Below are positions 26,119 to 34,806 of a stretch of 50,634 bases of DNA, piece by piece. The position numbers and the translations under genes were made by a program. Positions within the stretch are counted from its first letter, which is position 1. Every line of letters begins with the position of its first letter. The stretch comes from Chloroflexota bacterium. Its GTDB lineage: Bacteria; Chloroflexota; Dehalococcoidia; Lucifugimonadales; Lucifugimonadaceae. The DNA lies in assembly GCA_002699165.1 (NCBI GenBank), contig PABO01000031.1, positions 3,414 to 54,047 of the forward strand. The letters run 5' to 3'. The notes below the pieces were generated by a model that saw nothing but the letters and a program-made list of their open reading frames with translations, did no database searches and was not told the DNA's origin.

Positions 26119-27285
26119 ATGAAGTTATCCGAACGGCAAAAAAGATTAGGTACAGAAACTGCATTTGAAACTTTGGCCAAGGCGAAAAAACTTGAATCCA
26201 TGGGTAAAAATATTGTTCACTTAGAAATTGGAGAACCAGATTTTGATAGTCCTGAATATGTTATAAATGCGGCTAAGAAAGCTTTAGATGATGGTTTTAC
26301 TCATTATGGTCCCTCTGCAGGTCAACCTGAATTGAGAGAAGCAATAGCGGTTCATCAAAGTGAATTTAATGGATATTCAATTTCTCCAGAAAACGTAATA
26401 GTAACTCCTGGAGGAAAACCTGTTATGTTTTTTTCTATACTTGCATTAGTAGAAGAAGGAGATGAAGTAATATATCCAAATCCTGGATTTCCAATCTACG
26501 AATCAATGATTAATTATTCTGGAGCTAAGGCTGTTCCGATGAAATTAGAAGAATCTAAAGATTTTAATGCAATTATTGATGATCTTGAAAAATTAATTAC
26601 TAATAAAACAAAACTAATGATTCTAAATTATCCAAATAATCCATGTGGATCTGTTATGGAAAAAGAAGATTTAAGAAGAATATCAGAATTAGCTATAAAA
26701 AATGATATTATTGTTCTTTCAGATGAAATTTATAAAGATATGTACTATGAAGGAGAACATTATTCTATTTCTAACTTTGAGGGTATGAAGGAAAGAACTA
26801 TTATTTTAGATGGCTTTTCTAAAAGTTATGCAATGACTGGTTGGAGATTAGGGTATGGTATCTTTCCAGATTTTATGATGGATGATATTACAAAATTAAT
26901 GACAAACTCTGTTTCTTGTACCTCTGTTTTTAGTCAAATGGCTGCTATAGCTGCCTTAGAGGGTCCTAGAGATTTTACAAAAAATATGATGGAAAAATTT
27001 CGAATAAGAAGAAAAATTGTTCATGATGGATTGAATTCTATTGATGGAATTAATTGTCGCATGCCTCTAGGAGCATTTTATGCATTTCCTAATATTTCAG
27101 ATACTGGTTTATCTAGTTCAGAATTTGCAGATAAGGCTCTTAATGATTATGGAGTAGCTCTGTTATCAGGCACGTCTTTTGGAAAATTTGGAGATGATTA
27201 CATAAGGATTTCTTTTGCTAATTCTGAAGAAAATCTTTCTTTAGCAATTGATCGATTATCACGCATGATAAAAGATTTAAGATGA
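26119..27285 (+). CDS. Class I/II pyridoxal-phosphate aminotransferase (aspartate-type)
   Basis: A 388-residue fold-type I aminotransferase. It shows HLEIGEPDFDSP (34-45), YGPSAGQPELREAI, NYPNNPCGSVM, SDEIYKDM with Asp202, and the PLP lysine Lys235 in GFSKSYAMTGWRLGYG, with Arg243 nearby. The pattern fits the aspartate/branched-chain aminotransferase subgroup Ig. It starts at ATG 26119 with AGGA 11 nt upstream. It overlaps the end of the convergent regulator gene by 9 bp. The preferred amino acid is not determinable from sequence alone. Confidence 0.9.
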   Translation: MKLSERQKRLGTETAFETLAKAKKLESMGKNIVHLEIGEPDFDSPEYVINAAKKALDDGFTHYGPSAGQPELREAIAVHQSEFNGYSISPENVIVTPGGKPVMFFSILALVEEGDEVIYPNPGFPIYESMINYSGAKAVPMKLEESKDFNAIIDDLEKLITNKTKLMILNYPNNPCGSVMEKEDLRRISELAIKNDIIVLSDEIYKDMYYEGEHYSISNFEGMKERTIILDGFSKSYAMTGWRLGYGIFPDFMMDDITKLMTNSVSCTSVFSQMAAIAALEGPRDFTKNMMEKFRIRRKIVHDGLNSIDGINCRMPLGAFYAFPNISDTGLSSSEFADKALNDYGVALLSGTSFGKFGDDYIRISFANSEENLSLAIDRLSRMIKDLR

Positions 27286-28248
27286 TTTTAATTCTAAATA
27301 AATCCCTTTAGCTCTTACTGTTTTAATCAAATCTAAGTTTCCAGATACATTGTTAGATTTTTCTCGTAATCTGTGGATATGTAATCTCATAGCAGATTTA
27401 TTTATCTCAAGATTGTTTGGCCAAAGTACATTTTCTATTTCTTCATATAGAAGTACATCTCCTTTTTTATCAACTAATCTTTTCATAATTAAATATTCAG
27501 AATTTGAGAGTGATATTTCTTTGTCTTTGAATTTTAGTAACTCTAAGTTTTCATCTAATGTAAAAAATTGTTTGATTTCTTCGTTAAGTGAAGTAACATT
27601 TGTTTCATTAAATTCTTTTTGATTAAAATTATTTGTAGGTATAAAAATTTGATTTTTAATATATAAATTGGTCATGATCCAAATATTTTTTAAGAATTCG
27701 TCAATATTTTTTTCTAGTTCTTTATTTAAGAAGATGTATAAACATCCTAATGTTTCAAATCCATTTATTAAAGGGACTGAAATTACAGTTTTATAGTCAA
27801 TTTCTTTAAACCAATTTGGAAAAATATTTTTTTCTTCTTTATCAAAAATTTTTGAAGTCCCTTCACTTCCGGTTATTATAGCTAGAGTGCTATCATCAAC
27901 ATATTCTGTTTCAAATTTTTCAATATTTATATCATTTAATGATGATTTCGCTTTAGGTTTAAATGAACCATCAGTTTTGTTCATTTCTGTGTAAATAACA
28001 CTATTTGCATTAGTGATAATTCTAAGAGATTCACAAAGCTTTGTGTCAGGATCTGAGTTATTGCTTAAGAATGATTCTATTGAATCTATAACTCTATTTG
28101 ATTCAGAATGCTTCAATATTAATTCTTCAAGTCTTTCCATTTCTAATAAAGTCTTTTTATTTTTAGAAAGCGCTATAAATAAAAAAAATAAAGAAAGAAG
28201 TGATATCACCCCTAAAATAAATATTAAAATTAAAATTTCTAAATCCAT
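27277..28248 (-). CDS. Membrane-anchored GAF-winged-helix transcription regulator
   Basis: A 323-residue protein with an unusual order. One TM helix lies at residues 4-27, a GAF-like sensor domain spans about 55-195 (ANSVIYTEMN, TVISVPLINGFETLGCLYIFLN), and an OmpR/PhoB-type winged helix at about 237-321 has ISLSNSEYLIMKRLVDKKGD, a recognition helix near 283-297 and KTVRAKGIYL. The phospho-receiver domain usual for this DNA-binding domain is absent. The sensor and DNA-binding domains should both be cytoplasmic, next to the membrane. It follows an ABC exporter by 42 bp and may regulate it. Confidence 0.75.
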   Translation of the reverse strand: MDLEILILIFILGVISLLSLFFLFIALSKNKKTLLEMERLEELILKHSESNRVIDSIESFLSNNSDPDTKLCESLRIITNANSVIYTEMNKTDGSFKPKAKSSLNDINIEKFETEYVDDSTLAIITGSEGTSKIFDKEEKNIFPNWFKEIDYKTVISVPLINGFETLGCLYIFLNKELEKNIDEFLKNIWIMTNLYIKNQIFIPTNNFNQKEFNETNVTSLNEEIKQFFTLDENLELLKFKDKEISLSNSEYLIMKRLVDKKGDVLLYEEIENVLWPNNLEINKSAMRLHIHRLREKSNNVSGNLDLIKTVRAKGIYLELKSS

Positions 28249-28290
28249 AATATATTCTTTATTTTAGAGGATTTATTTTTTTTACCTCTA

Positions 28291-29073
28291 CTATGACTTT
28301 ATATCTCTTTTGTTGAATATATAAATTCCGATAATGAAAGAAAGAGCTATTATTGAAAATAATACTAAAAAATGTTTGTAATCTAATCCATTAAGAATTA
28401 CACCATTGTTGTTGTAATAATAATGTAAAGAAAGATATTTTACAAAACTTAGAGAAGTAACTGTTTTATATACAGAGTCTAAAACATATCCTAGTATGGC
28501 AATTCCAGCCCCAATTAATGAAGCAGTAGAATTTTTTGCAAAAATTGAACCTGATAGAAAAGATATAGACCCACAAGTTATTCCATAAATTAAGAGTCCT
28601 AAACTGGCATATAAAATATTAGTTAGATCTAAATTTATATCATATATAAAAACACCTAATTGGAGAGTTATTCCAATCACTGTTGTTAGAATTAGCATTA
28701 AACAAATCAAAGATAAAAATTTTTCAATGTAATATTTATTTCTTGAAATTGATAATGCTAAAAACTGATCAATAGTTTTATTTTCTTCTTCTGATGCTAT
28801 TAGTGACGATCCTAATGTAATTCCAAATGCACCTACAATTATTGGCCCAATTAAATGCATAAATTCTCCATTAAGAAATCCAGCGGTAGACAAGTCATCC
28901 CCAAATCCAGCAATTATTTGCAATTGTTTTGGAAATAGATTTAATATGTCTCCAAAAGTTTCAGAGAATAAGGTCCAAACATATAATAAAAATAGTGTAT
29001 AAAATATTGAACCTGCACTGAAAGTTAAGAGTTTTTTTCTATTTTGCCTTATGGCGTTCATTACTATATTCAT
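28291..29073 (-). CDS. ABC-2 type transporter permease
   Basis: A 260-residue membrane protein with about six TM segments. The N-terminal helix is FSAGSIFYTLFLLYVWTLF and the first loop contains the LLNLFP-like segment typical of ABC-2 permeases. Further helices lie around 85-105, 115-140, 145-170, 180-200 and 235-255. ASEEENKTIDQFLALSISRNKYYIEKF is the cytosolic coupling stretch. It forms the channel of an exporter with the ATPase encoded 1 nt upstream. Cargo is unknown; drug, lipid or peptide export are all possible. Confidence 0.82.
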   Translation of the reverse strand: MNIVMNAIRQNRKKLLTFSAGSIFYTLFLLYVWTLFSETFGDILNLFPKQLQIIAGFGDDLSTAGFLNGEFMHLIGPIIVGAFGITLGSSLIASEEENKTIDQFLALSISRNKYYIEKFLSLICLMLILTTVIGITLQLGVFIYDINLDLTNILYASLGLLIYGITCGSISFLSGSIFAKNSTASLIGAGIAILGYVLDSVYKTVTSLSFVKYLSLHYYYNNNGVILNGLDYKHFLVLFSIIALSFIIGIYIFNKRDIKS

Positions 29074-29074
29074 A

Positions 29075-29941
29075 TCAAAAATATTCCATCAAAGTATCGC
29101 TTAAATTTGAAGATTCACTTTCAATATCTATGATTTTATGTTGAGAAATAAATTTTATAAAATCGTTCATATCTCCAGAAATCATGAATGATATATTATT
29201 GTTTTTTATAGAAAATTTTTTTATAAACTCTAATTTTTCTAGATCTGATTTGTCCGGTAAGTTTTCAAATGAAACTTTTATCAATTTTAGTGATTTTTTT
29301 TCAATTTCATCTTTGCTCTGAGATGCAACTACGTTACCTTCCTTGATAATAGTCACATAATCACAGCAACTTGATATTTCAAGTAAATCATGTGAAGACA
29401 ATAAAATAGTTTTTCCTTTAGACTTTTCTTCAAAAATCAAATCCCTAAAAACCCTTTGGAAATTTGGATCCAAACCACTTGTAGGTTCATCTAAAATAAG
29501 TAATTGTGGATCCTTCATGAAAGCTTGAACTATTCCTACTTTTTGTTTGTTTCCCTTTGACAAATCTTTAATTTTTTTTGATAATTCAAGTTTGAATCTT
29601 TCAGATAATTCTTGATAAAGTTTTGATTTATTATTTTCAATCCTCAAAATATATTGAAAATATTCAAGCGGAGTAAAATTTTCATATGGTCTAAAGTCTC
29701 CAGCTAAATAAGATAACTTTTCTCTGATCTTAAAATTACTTTTTGTTACTTTTTGATTAGAGATCCACATATCTCCAGAGTCAGGGTAAGAAAGACCAAG
29801 TAAGCATCTCATTGTTGTAGTTTTACCGGCCCCATTTTCTCCAAGAAGACCATGTATGGTACCTTTTGAGACCTCAAAGTTGATTTTATTGAGAGCTATA
29901 AAATTTCCATATTTTTTTTCTAGATTTTTAACATTTATCAT
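29075..29941 (-). CDS. ABC transporter ATP-binding protein
   Basis: A 288-residue ATPase of the DRA/NodI-like exporter group. Walker A is GENGAGKTT (34-42), the signature is LSKGNKQK (127-134) and Walker B is LLILDEPTSGLDP (147-159), followed by LLSSHDLLEIS with the switch histidine. The C-terminal 70 residues form the extra domain of ABC-2 exporters. It energises the permease encoded next. Its ATG overlaps the yebC stop by 1 nt, but a link in function is not implied. Confidence 0.92.
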   Translation of the reverse strand: MINVKNLEKKYGNFIALNKINFEVSKGTIHGLLGENGAGKTTTMRCLLGLSYPDSGDMWISNQKVTKSNFKIREKLSYLAGDFRPYENFTPLEYFQYILRIENNKSKLYQELSERFKLELSKKIKDLSKGNKQKVGIVQAFMKDPQLLILDEPTSGLDPNFQRVFRDLIFEEKSKGKTILLSSHDLLEISSCCDYVTIIKEGNVVASQSKDEIEKKSLKLIKVSFENLPDKSDLEKLEFIKKFSIKNNNISFMISGDMNDFIKFISQHKIIDIESESSNLSDTLMEYF

Positions 29942-30696
29942 TATTCAGCATATGAATTTAGTGCTTCTTCATTAAATTCAGCATTGCTAAAAACCTTCTG
30001 GACATCATCTAATTCTTCAAGGTCATCAAGCAGTCTAAGTGTTTTATTAGACTGTTCTTTATCTAAGGTAACGGTTGAATTGGGAATTAAGGCTATTTCT
30101 GCTTTTTCAAGAGTTACTGAATCTTTTACTGAGATTTTTTTTTGAATATTAGAAAGATCAGAATATTGGCAGGTTATTTCTACAGTATTATCGAACACAT
30201 CAAAGTCTTCTGCTCCATCATCTATACTTTCTAAGGCAATAATTTCTGGATCTCCATCTGTAACATTTATAACAATTTGGCCCTTTTGTTCAAAGTTCCA
30301 TGAAACTGCACCTGTAGAAGCGAATGTACCGCCAGCTCTTGTTATTGTAGATCTAACAGTAGCAGCAGACCTATTTTTATTATCAGTTAATGTTTGAATT
30401 ATTATACCGACTCCACCAGGTCCTATCCCTTCATAAGTAATCTCTTCAAATGAATCACCACTTGCTCCAGTACCAGCACCTTTGGCAACTGCTCTTTCTA
30501 TATTATCTTTGGGCATATTTTGAGATTTGGCATTATCAATTGCTAATCTTAACCTAAAATTTAATTCAGGATCTGAATCTCCAGATTTAGCCGCAACTGT
30601 AATCTCTCTAGATAATTTTGTGAACAAAACACCTTTTTTAGCATCAAGAATACCTTTCTTGTGTTTGATAGTGCTCCATTTAGAATGACCAGACAT
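29941..30696 (-). CDS. yebC: YebC/PmpR family protein
   Basis: A 251-residue protein with the family's N-terminus SGHSKWSTIKHKKGILDAKKG, the NMPKDNIERAVAKGAG motif, and ITYEGIGPGGVGIIIQTLTDNKNRSAATVRS. Length and motifs are normal. YebC proteins act on transcription of some genes and have been linked to translation of difficult sequences such as polyproline. It follows khpA with no gap and precedes the ABC exporter. Confidence 0.95.
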   Translation of the reverse strand: MSGHSKWSTIKHKKGILDAKKGVLFTKLSREITVAAKSGDSDPELNFRLRLAIDNAKSQNMPKDNIERAVAKGAGTGASGDSFEEITYEGIGPGGVGIIIQTLTDNKNRSAATVRSTITRAGGTFASTGAVSWNFEQKGQIVINVTDGDPEIIALESIDDGAEDFDVFDNTVEITCQYSDLSNIQKKISVKDSVTLEKAEIALIPNSTVTLDKEQSNKTLRLLDDLEELDDVQKVFSNAEFNEEALNSYAE

Positions 30697-30951
30697 TTAT
30701 AAAATCTCTAAAATATATCTACTATTATCTTTAGTAGAGGCTAGTTTTAAAACGTTCCTTATTGATTTAGCAATTTTTCCGTTTTTACCTATGATTTTTC
30801 CTTTATCATTTTCATCCACTGAAAGTTTAAGTATTATTTTATTTTCTTCTTCTACTGTTTCTATTTGTATTTCTTCAGTATTTTCTACTAAACTGCTCGC
30901 TATATACTTTATTAATTCCTCAGGTGACTGAGGTTCTTGATTTTCTGCCAT
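30697..30951 (-). CDS. khpA: KH-domain RNA-binding protein KhpA
   Basis: An 84-residue single KH domain. GKIIGKNGKIAKSIRNVL contains the GKNG loop (55-58) that contacts RNA. KhpA usually follows rpsP, as it does here (11-nt gap), and acts with KhpB in RNA binding and control of cell shape in Gram-positive bacteria. rimM and trmD, often next in this operon, are absent; yebC takes that place. Confidence 0.92.
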   Translation of the reverse strand: MAENQEPQSPEELIKYIASSLVENTEEIQIETVEEENKIILKLSVDENDKGKIIGKNGKIAKSIRNVLKLASTKDNSRYILEIL

Positions 30952-30962
30952 ATGATTACCTT

Positions 30963-31208
30963 TTATTTAACTTCTATACCTTTTGTTTTCATTAGACTAC
31001 TTACTGAATCAGAGGGTTGAGCACCATTAGAAATCCATTTGTTAATCTTTTCTTCATCTATACTGATTTCTGGAGGATCTTGTAGTGGGTCGTACGTCCC
31101 AATTAAATCTATATACTTTCCATTTCTAGGAGCTCTTTGATCTGCTACAACTATTCTATAAAAAGGTTTTCCTTTACTTCCAATTCTTCTTAATCTGATT
31201 CTTACCAT
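30963..31208 (-). CDS. rpsP: 30S ribosomal protein S16
   Basis: An 81-residue protein that begins MVRIRLRRIGSKGKPFYRIVVADQR and continues PRNGKYIDLIGTYDP, the S16 signature. Length is typical. It is the first gene of the rpsP-khpA-yebC group and lies 49 bp after moaE on the same strand. Confidence 0.97.
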   Translation of the reverse strand: MVRIRLRRIGSKGKPFYRIVVADQRAPRNGKYIDLIGTYDPLQDPPEISIDEEKINKWISNGAQPSDSVSSLMKTKGIEVK

Positions 31209-31257
31209 TAACTTTTACCTTACTTTCTAAAAAGAAAATTTTTTTGATATTTGAATT

Positions 31258-31695
31258 TTACTCTACTATTTTATCATTTATCCACACAGTTCCATCCTCA
31301 AAAAATTCCTTTTTCCATATAGGGACTGTTTTTTTTAGCTCATCTACAAAATATTGTGATGCTTCAAATGACTCTTTTCTATGCTTAGATTTTACAGATA
31401 GAATCATACTAAGCTCAGATGGGAAAACTTCACCTAGTCGGTGAGTTACTTTTATGAAACTTATTTGCCATTGATTAAAAATATCATAAATTATTTTTTC
31501 TATTTCTATAATAGCCATATCTTGATATGATTCATAAAATAATTTAGATACATTTCTATCAAAATTATTATCTCTAGTTATACCTAAAAAAATAACTTCA
31601 GAGCCATCTATTGTCCCAAAATCTGTTTTTATAAAATCATTAACTTCTAAAAGTTCATTGGTTAATATTATTTCAAATTTTTTATTATCTTTCAT
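31258..31695 (-). CDS. moaE: Molybdopterin synthase catalytic subunit
   Basis: A 145-residue MoaE. It shows EVIFLGITRDNN, YESYQDMA, THRLGEVFPSELSMILSVKSKHRKESFEA and TVPIWKKE with the conserved catalytic lysine. It inserts sulphur from MoaD thiocarboxylate into precursor Z to form molybdopterin. Its ATG overlaps the moaD stop (ATGA), and its ribosome-binding site GGAGG is made by the two glycine codons at the MoaD C-terminus. No other molybdenum-cofactor genes are in the window. Confidence 0.93.
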   Translation of the reverse strand: MKDNKKFEIILTNELLEVNDFIKTDFGTIDGSEVIFLGITRDNNFDRNVSKLFYESYQDMAIIEIEKIIYDIFNQWQISFIKVTHRLGEVFPSELSMILSVKSKHRKESFEASQYFVDELKKTVPIWKKEFFEDGTVWINDKIVE

Positions 31696-31946
31696 TGATT
31701 TCCTCCACTAACTGGAGGGATAATCGCAAGTTCATCCTTATCTTCTAATATTTCAGAAGTTTTGCAATACTCTAAATTTTTAGCATACATATAATTTTTT
31801 CTACTATTAATATCTACTCCAAAATCTTTAGAAATGATTTCTAAAACCTTTGAAATTCTTGTAGGAGATTTTAATAGTAATTCAATTTCGTTATGTCCAA
31901 TATCTTCTTTAATTTTCGCAAAAAATTTAATTGTTATTTTTATCAT
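31692..31946 (-). CDS. moaD: MoaD/ThiS family sulphur carrier with residues after the GG
   Basis: An 84-residue beta-grasp protein ending AIIPPVSGGNQ. The PPVSGG tail is the MoaD signature, but functional sulphur carriers normally end in Gly-Gly so that the carboxylate can be adenylated and thiolated. Here Asn-Gln follows. The same bases (GGA GGA AAT CA, then ATG) form the moaE ribosome-binding site with a 5-nt spacer. Activity would need removal of the two residues, as known for the carrier QbsE, which a JAMM protease trims. Confidence 0.9.
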   Translation of the reverse strand: MIKITIKFFAKIKEDIGHNEIELLLKSPTRISKVLEIISKDFGVDINSRKNYMYAKNLEYCKTSEILEDKDELAIIPPVSGGNQ

Positions 31947-31979
31947 TTTGAATGCTTTTATTTTTGATACACTAATTAG

Positions 31980-31985
31980 TATAAT
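31980..31985 (+). promoter_or_regulatory. Candidate -10 box for tRNA-Ser
   Basis: TATAAT is 22 bp before the mature tRNA 5' end, in the divergent spacer with moaD. A TTGATA at 31964-31969 is only 10 bp away, too close for a standard -35, so the upstream element is unclear. Confidence 0.35.
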
Positions 31986-32007
31986 TTCTTTATTAATTTA
32001 ATTATAT

Positions 32008-32095
32008 GGGGAGATCGCATAGAGGCCTAGTGCACCCGCCTGCTAAGTGGGAGGGGTTTTACCCCACGCGGGTTCGAATCCCGCTCTCCCCGCCA
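32008..32095 (+). tRNA. tRNA-Ser(GCU)
   Basis: The acceptor stem GGGGAGA (32008-32014) pairs with TCTCCCC (32085-32091), followed by G and an encoded CCA. The anticodon stem CCCGC/GTGGG closes the loop CTGCTAA, giving anticodon GCT (32042-32044), which reads AGC and AGU. The T arm GCGGG-TTCGAAT-CCCGC is perfect. A long variable arm (GGGG/CCCC) of the class II type confirms serine. miaB follows 13 nt downstream, so the tRNA may share its transcript. Confidence 0.97.
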
Positions 32096-32108
32096 GAAAA
32101 AATTTAAT

Positions 32109-33404
32109 ATGACAACTAAAACCAAAATAACTGATAAATTTCATATTTGGACAGTAGGATGCCAAATGAACGTAGCTGATTCCCAAAGAGTTGATGTGGG
32201 TTTAAAACGTTTAGGCTTAGATGAGGAAAAAAATATTGAAGACGCGGATATAGTAGTCTTGAATACTTGTGTAGTACGTCAATCTGCAGAAGATACTGCT
32301 ACAGGATTACTGGGAAAACTTGCAAAACAGAAAAAAAGAAAATCTACTTTTATTTGTGTCACTGGATGTATGGTTGAATCAACAACTAAAACTTTGGCTG
32401 AAAGATTCCCTCAAGTAGATTTGTGGGCTAAACCTCAAGATACTCCCAAAATAATAGAAAATATTGCAGACTTTTTAGATCTATCTTCTGATGGATGTGT
32501 TGAGAATCTTATTCCAGAAAAATCAAAATTTACAGAGTTTGTTCCTATTGTTCAAGGATGTGATAAATTTTGTACATTTTGTGTCATTCCTTACAGAAGA
32601 GGTAGAGAAACCAGTAAACCTATGGATCAGATTTTTGATGAAATAAAACAACTTGTTGATAATGGAACGAAAGAAGTAACTCTACTTGGCCAAAATGTTG
32701 ATTCTTATGGACATGATCTAAATCCAAAAATGGATTTATCTGATTTAATGCATAATATTCATGACATATCTAAATTGCTAAGAATTAGGTTTTTGACTTC
32801 TCATCCTAATGATATGTCTATAAAACTAATTAATACTATTAAGGATTTGCCTAAAGTTTGTAAATGTATAAATTTACCATTCCAAGCAGGTTCAAATAGA
32901 ATATTGGCTAATATGAGAAGAGGGTACACAAGAGATCAATTCTTAAGAAAAATAGATCAGATAAGAAATATAATTCCAGACGTAACATTAACTACCGATC
33001 TTATAGTTGGTTTTCCGGGAGAAACCGAATTAGACTTCCTAGACTCTATAAATTTATTAAAAGAAGTTAATTTTGATAAAGTTCATGTTGCTGCTTATTC
33101 TGAAAGAAAAGGGACTTTTGCTTTTAGGCAAATTGAAGATGATATTCCTCAAAAAACTAAAAGAGAACGATTAAATGAGGTAAATAAACTTCAAGATACA
33201 GTCCAGAATAACTTAAATTCAAAATACTTAAATAAATTTTATGAAGTTTTAATTGAAGGGAAAAATAGAGATAAATATTATGGTAGAACCGAGGGAGACA
33301 AACTCGTATATGTTGAAAATTTAAATGAAACTTTTATAGGACAAATACTTAAAACTCGGATAATTGATTTTTCACCATACTCACTTATTGCAGAAAAAAA
33401 TTAA
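32109..33404 (+). CDS. miaB: tRNA-2-methylthio-N6-dimethylallyladenosine synthase MiaB
   Basis: A 431-residue radical-SAM methylthiotransferase. The N-terminal UPF0004 domain has its three cluster cysteines, C18 (TVGCQMN), C54 (LNTCVVR) and C87 (VTGCMVE). The radical-SAM motif is C151-x3-C155-x2-C158 (GCDKFCTFCVIPYRRGRE). NLPFQAGSNRIL and LTTDLIVGFPGE are further MiaB marks, and a TRAM domain ends the protein. It modifies A37 of tRNAs that read codons starting with U. It lies 13 nt after a tRNA gene. Confidence 0.95.
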   Translation: MTTKTKITDKFHIWTVGCQMNVADSQRVDVGLKRLGLDEEKNIEDADIVVLNTCVVRQSAEDTATGLLGKLAKQKKRKSTFICVTGCMVESTTKTLAERFPQVDLWAKPQDTPKIIENIADFLDLSSDGCVENLIPEKSKFTEFVPIVQGCDKFCTFCVIPYRRGRETSKPMDQIFDEIKQLVDNGTKEVTLLGQNVDSYGHDLNPKMDLSDLMHNIHDISKLLRIRFLTSHPNDMSIKLINTIKDLPKVCKCINLPFQAGSNRILANMRRGYTRDQFLRKIDQIRNIIPDVTLTTDLIVGFPGETELDFLDSINLLKEVNFDKVHVAAYSERKGTFAFRQIEDDIPQKTKRERLNEVNKLQDTVQNNLNSKYLNKFYEVLIEGKNRDKYYGRTEGDKLVYVENLNETFIGQILKTRIIDFSPYSLIAEKN

Positions 33405-33508
33405 AAAATTAGATAAAATTATAAGAAGACTTTGATTTTTTTAGAAAAGTTTATAGAATAGGATATTAATTTCTTCAATTCTATTTAGAGTTTGTAGAAA
33501 AATAAAAA

Positions 33509-34732
33509 ATGGTAATCAATCATCAAAATAAAATAAAGATTCCTGTAACTGAGTTAGAACAATCTGCTTTTTGCCAAGATGGGTCTAACTTCAGAACTAA
33601 AACTTTAGAGCAAGAGTTTAAGGCTGGTGTGCGATGGCAAAAGATCCCCACTAGATACTTAAAATTGAAACCAGAAGAAATTAAATCTTCTATAAGTGAA
33701 TTAAAAAAAGCTTTAGGTGAAAAAGTCGTTATCCTAGGTCATCATTACCAAAGGGAAGATGTTATAGAATTTTCTGACTTACAAGGAGATTCCTTTTTGC
33801 TATCAAAACTAGCAGCAGAGACTAAGGATGCAGAAGTTATAATCTTTTGCGGAGTACATTTTATGGCTGAGACTGCAGAAATATTATCTTCAAACAAACA
33901 AAAAGTTATATTACCAAATATGGCTGCTGGGTGTTCAATGGCTGATATGGCTTCAACAGAAGAGGTTCAAAGATGCTGGAAAGAATTAAGTGATATATTT
34001 GATTCTGATTCAGATAAACAACCTGTCATTCCAGTTACATATATGAACAGTACAGCTTCGATTAAATCTCTATGTGGCCAAAATAATGGTATCGTATGTA
34101 CATCTTCAAATGCAAAACAAGCCTTTGATTGGGCATATGATAGAGGGGAAAGGATTCTTTTTGTTCCTGACCAGCATTTAGGAAGAAATACTGCCAAAGA
34201 TTATGGTATAAAAGAATCTGAAATGGTCATTTGGGATCCCTATAAGAAAAATGGTGGTTTAAGTGTTGATGAAATAATAAATTCAAAAATTATTTTATGG
34301 AAAGGGCACTGTTCAGTTCATACTAGATTTTCAGTTAAACAAATTGAAAATGCAAAAATAAAAAATCCTGATGTAAATATATTAGTTCATCCTGAATGTA
34401 CAAATGAGGTAGTATCTAAAGCAGATTATGTGGGTTCAACAGAATATATTAAAAATATTGTTCATCAAGCTAAACCTGGAACTTCCTGGGCGATAGGAAC
34501 AGAAATCAATTTAGTTAAACGTCTATCTCATACATATACTGATAAAAATATTTTTTGCTTGGATGAGATGGTTTGCCCTTGTGCAACTATGTACAGAGTT
34601 CATCCTGCTTATCTATTGTGGGTTTTAGAGGGACTTGTAGCAGGGTTTGTGATTAATCAAATCTCTGTAGATGATAATGATCAGAAGTTTTCTAAGCTAA
34701 GCCTTCAAAGAATGTTAGACTTACCAAAATAA
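33509..34732 (+). CDS. nadA: Quinolinate synthase
   Basis: A 407-residue NadA that condenses iminoaspartate and dihydroxyacetone phosphate to quinolinate on a [4Fe-4S] cluster. Likely ligands are C142 (AAGCSMADMA), C268 (WKGHCSVH) and C356 (EMVCPCATM). VILGHHYQRED (74-84) is also diagnostic. About 60 residues precede the catalytic fold, as in the longer NadA group. The ATG at 33509 has no clear Shine-Dalgarno site. nadC follows, but nadB is not in the window. Confidence 0.95.
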   Translation: MVINHQNKIKIPVTELEQSAFCQDGSNFRTKTLEQEFKAGVRWQKIPTRYLKLKPEEIKSSISELKKALGEKVVILGHHYQREDVIEFSDLQGDSFLLSKLAAETKDAEVIIFCGVHFMAETAEILSSNKQKVILPNMAAGCSMADMASTEEVQRCWKELSDIFDSDSDKQPVIPVTYMNSTASIKSLCGQNNGIVCTSSNAKQAFDWAYDRGERILFVPDQHLGRNTAKDYGIKESEMVIWDPYKKNGGLSVDEIINSKIILWKGHCSVHTRFSVKQIENAKIKNPDVNILVHPECTNEVVSKADYVGSTEYIKNIVHQAKPGTSWAIGTEINLVKRLSHTYTDKNIFCLDEMVCPCATMYRVHPAYLLWVLEGLVAGFVINQISVDDNDQKFSKLSLQRMLDLPK

Positions 34733-34806
34733 AGGGCAGTTTTATAAATATTGATTTACCAGATTTAGATAAAATAATTGATCTTGCTATAGATGAAGAT
34801 TTATCA

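Noticed and set aside
28265-28290. TAGAGG/CCTCTA inverted repeat between the ABC permease and the GAF regulator, considered as a terminator
   Set aside because: Only a 6-bp stem with a 14-nt loop, and no T run after it in the direction of transcription.
31964-31985. TTGATA plus TATAAT before tRNA-Ser as a full promoter
   Set aside because: The boxes are only 10 bp apart, too close for sigma-70; only the -10 was kept as a weak call.
33405-33508. Small RNA or riboswitch in the 104-bp miaB-nadA gap
   Set aside because: Only short AT-rich repeats such as AATAG/CTATT are visible; no stable structure or known riboswitch core.
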